Notes under the pieces: model-generated | Database searches by the model: none | What the model saw: only the letters and a program-made list of their open reading frames with translations | What the model was told of the DNA's origin: nothing | Part shown: positions 6,873 to 8,217 of the stretch, piece after piece | Layout: every line of letters begins with the position of its first letter | How positions within the stretch are numbered: position 1 is the first letter of the stretch | DNA from: Deltaproteobacteria bacterium | Lineage (GTDB): Bacteria > Myxococcota_A > Polyangia > Polyangiales > Ga0077539 | Direction of reading: 5' to 3' | DNA: 8,217 bases | Assembly: GCA_947494865.1 (NCBI GenBank) | Contig: CANMAT010000138.1 | Coordinates: forward strand, 1 to 8,217 | Translations under genes and position numbers: made by a program

Positions 6873-7844
6873 ATGCTGCACGACGACCGCCACGCCGAGG
6901 GCGACACGGTTCACCTTCTCTACGAAAACCCCGACTGGCTCCCGCCCGTGATCGCGGGCCTCGAGGCCGAGGGCTTCCGCGCGATCCCGTACGCCGTCGG
7001 CGACGGCACGCTCGACCCCGCCGCGCCGCCCCCCGACGGCCTCTGGTGGAACCGCATGAGCCCGTCGGCCCACACCCGCGGCCACGGCAACGCCGTCGCC
7101 ACCATGCGTGAGACCCTCGCGTGGCTCGACGCATGGGGCCGCAGGGTGATCAACGGCACGCGCTCCTTCGGCTTCGAAGTGAGCAAGCTGCAGCAAGACC
7201 TCGTGCTCCGACGCCACGGGATTCACACCCCGCGCACCGTGCTGGCCGTCGGGCGCGAGGCCGTCGCGCGCGCCGGGCGCACCTTCGCGACGCCCTTTCT
7301 GGTGAAGCACAACCAGGGCGGCAAGGGCCTCGGCATCGCCCTCTTCAACAACGCCGACGAGCTCGACGCGCACCTCGACGCGGGCGGCTTCGACCCCGAC
7401 CCCAACGGACAGGTCGTGGTGCAGCAGTATGTTCGCCCCGCCGAGCCCTTCATCACCCGCGTCGAGCTCGTGGGGGGCAAATTTCTCTTCGCCATGCGCA
7501 GCTCCACGGTGGGCGGCTTCGAACTCTGCCCGTCGGATTTTTGCCAGGCCGAGAAGAAGCAGCCCGACGTGTGCCCCGCCGACGGCGGCGCCACCTTTTC
7601 GCCGTCGCCCCTCACGGCCGACGATCCGCTGGTGAAGCGCTTCGAAGCCCTCTGCCAGGCCGAGGGGCTCGACCTCGCGGGCATCGAGTTCCTCGAAGAC
7701 GCCGACGGTCAGCGGTACACGTACGACATCAACGCGAACACCAACTACAACGCCGCCCTCGGCCGCGCGCTCGGCGTCGACGGGATGCGCGAGGTGGCCC
7801 GCTGGATCCGCCGCGCCCTCGCGCCCCGCACCGCCCGCGCGTGA
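6873..7844 (+). CDS. RimK-like ATP-grasp ligase
   Basis: This 323-residue protein is close to the usual length of RimK-type ligases. Such enzymes couple ATP hydrolysis to carboxylate-amine bond formation through an acyl-phosphate. Residues 12-100 form the preATP-grasp part, with NRMSPSAHTRG at 60-70, a motif I recall from an uncharacterised RimK-like subfamily. The ATP-grasp core shows SK at 104-105 with Q107/Q108, FLVK ending at Lys145, the glycine loop GGKGLG (149-154), the hinge VVVQQYV (181-187), Arg196 and Arg209. The metal-binding set is Glu272 and Asp285/Asn287 (DINANTNYN), swapped relative to the common Asp...Glu-x-Asn order. The catalytic core looks intact. Three cysteines cluster in one loop (219, 224, 234). 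No signal peptide is seen, so it is cytosolic. The substrate cannot be told: no precursor peptide or partner gene is visible. The ATG at 6873 is the only reasonable start, despite a weak ribosome site. It may be cotranscribed with the upstream lipoprotein. Confidence 0.9.
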   Translation: MLHDDRHAEGDTVHLLYENPDWLPPVIAGLEAEGFRAIPYAVGDGTLDPAAPPPDGLWWNRMSPSAHTRGHGNAVATMRETLAWLDAWGRRVINGTRSFGFEVSKLQQDLVLRRHGIHTPRTVLAVGREAVARAGRTFATPFLVKHNQGGKGLGIALFNNADELDAHLDAGGFDPDPNGQVVVQQYVRPAEPFITRVELVGGKFLFAMRSSTVGGFELCPSDFCQAEKKQPDVCPADGGATFSPSPLTADDPLVKRFEALCQAEGLDLAGIEFLEDADGQRYTYDINANTNYNAALGRALGVDGMREVARWIRRALAPRTARA

Positions 7845-7854
7845 CGATCGCGCG
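7836..7854 (+). other. Small stem-loop across the ATP-grasp stop codon
   Basis: CGCGCG at 7836-7841 can pair with CGCGCG at 7849-7854 around a seven-base loop that begins with the TGA stop. No T-tract follows. CG alternation is common here, so this is weak. Confidence 0.2.
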
Positions 7855-7861
7855 CCGTCGC

Positions 7862-7888
7862 CCCGCGAAGCTGACGTAGCCTCGCGGG
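7862..7888 (+). promoter_or_regulatory. Hairpin immediately upstream of nhaA, covering its ribosome-site region
   Basis: CCCGCGA (7862-7868) pairs perfectly with TCGCGGG (7882-7888). After one A-C mismatch, GCT (7870-7872) pairs with AGC (7878-7880), leaving a five-base loop GACGT. The 3' arm ends six bases before the nhaA ATG, so GCGGG, the only purine-rich string near the start, would be locked in the stem. It could weaken or control nhaA translation, or end the upstream transcript. No T-tract follows, so it is not a textbook intrinsic terminator. Confidence 0.4.
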
Positions 7889-7894
7889 CGCTCC

Positions 7895-8217
7895 ATGGCC
7901 GACGCAGCACCGCCCGCAACTCCCCCAGCGAAGAGGCCGCTCACCGTGGGGCGCGTGCTGTTTCGCATGGCGGCGCCCATTCAGCGCTTCCTGCGCACCC
8001 AGGCCGCGAGCGGCGCGCTGCTCATGCTCGCTGCGACGGTGGCCCTCGTGTGGGCCAACCGACCGCTCGCGAGTTCCTATTTTCACCTGCTCGAGCTCCC
8101 CATCGGCCTGCGCGTCGGCGGTCACGCGGTCACCTGGCCCCTGCGCCACTGGATCAACGACCTGCTCATGACCCTCTTCTTCCTCGTGGCGGGGATGGAG
8201 ATCCGACGCGAACTCTC
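7895..8217 (+). CDS. nhaA: NhaA-family Na+/H+ antiporter (N-terminal part, cut by window edge)
   Basis: The frame opens at ATG 7895 and runs off the right edge without a stop, giving 107 complete codons. NhaA is an inner-membrane antiporter that exports Na+ in exchange for H+, supporting pH and salt homeostasis. After an Ala/Pro-rich hydrophilic N-terminus, residues about 33-55 (FLRTQAASGALLML, ending LVWAN) are the family's first transmembrane helix region. Residues about 71-84 match the characteristic amphipathic hairpin region. RHWINDLLMTLFFLVAGMEI (84-103) followed by RREL is the next helix with the conserved NhaA signature. Glu102, Arg105 and Glu106 align with the E. coli pH-sensing residues Glu78, Arg81 and Glu82. 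The transport aspartates lie beyond the window. The ribosome-site region is inside a hairpin. The start is 50 bases after the ATP-grasp stop, so read-through transcription is possible. Confidence 0.93.
   Translation, partial: MADAAPPATPPAKRPLTVGRVLFRMAAPIQRFLRTQAASGALLMLAATVALVWANRPLASSYFHLLELPIGLRVGGHAVTWPLRHWINDLLMTLFFLVAGMEIRREL

Noticed and set aside
5609..6907. 432-codon open frame on the minus strand opposite the lipoprotein gene
   Set aside because: It mirrors the G/C third-position bias of the + strand gene. Its protein is Val/Arg/Gly/Ala-rich low complexity with no recognisable domain, while the + frame has a signal peptide and propeller blades.
6774..7919. 381-codon open frame on the minus strand opposite the ATP-grasp gene
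   Set aside because: Antisense shadow in high-GC DNA; the + frame has complete ATP-grasp motifs.

Overview
The window is GC-rich DNA carrying three complete genes and one gene cut by the right edge. All are on the + strand and closely spaced. Several traits suggest a myxobacterium-like member of Myxococcota, perhaps Polyangiales. These are the strong G/C third-position codon bias, the very large kinase-like/TPR protein, and a lipoprotein whose mature end is an Ala/Pro/Asp/Thr linker. This assignment rests on style and protein type, not on a marker gene. No tRNA, rRNA, CRISPR array, insertion sequence or attachment site was seen.

Layout: (1) 96-5417, a 1773-residue protein. It has a short helical N-terminal module, a protein-kinase fold with most catalytic motifs altered, about twelve units of a very regular 72-residue helical (TPR-like) super-repeat, and a C-terminal domain that reads as an M48 metallopeptidase fold without its zinc site. 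(2) 5636-6820, a predicted lipoprotein with a six-bladed NHL-type beta-propeller. (3) 6873-7844, a RimK-like ATP-grasp ligase. (4) 7895 to the right edge, the N-terminal third of an NhaA Na+/H+ antiporter. The gaps are 218, 52 and 50 bases, so no gene-free stretch exceeds 300 bases. The 218-base gap holds a possible stem-loop just after gene 1 and two perfect inverted repeats before gene 2. The 50-base gap before nhaA holds a strong hairpin that covers the place expected for its ribosome binding site.

How the genes work together: genes 2 and 3 may share a transcript (52-base gap, same strand), and nhaA may be read through from them, but their predicted functions suggest no obvious common pathway. 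Gene 1 appears self-contained. The most unusual object is gene 1: it seems to keep a kinase fold and a peptidase fold as non-catalytic modules at opposite ends of a long solenoid, which suggests a scaffold or sensor. A second notable signal is at codon level. In gene 1, Glu, Lys and Gln codons switch from the usual G-ending form to the rare A-ending form when the next codon starts with GA, which removes AGGA strings from the message.
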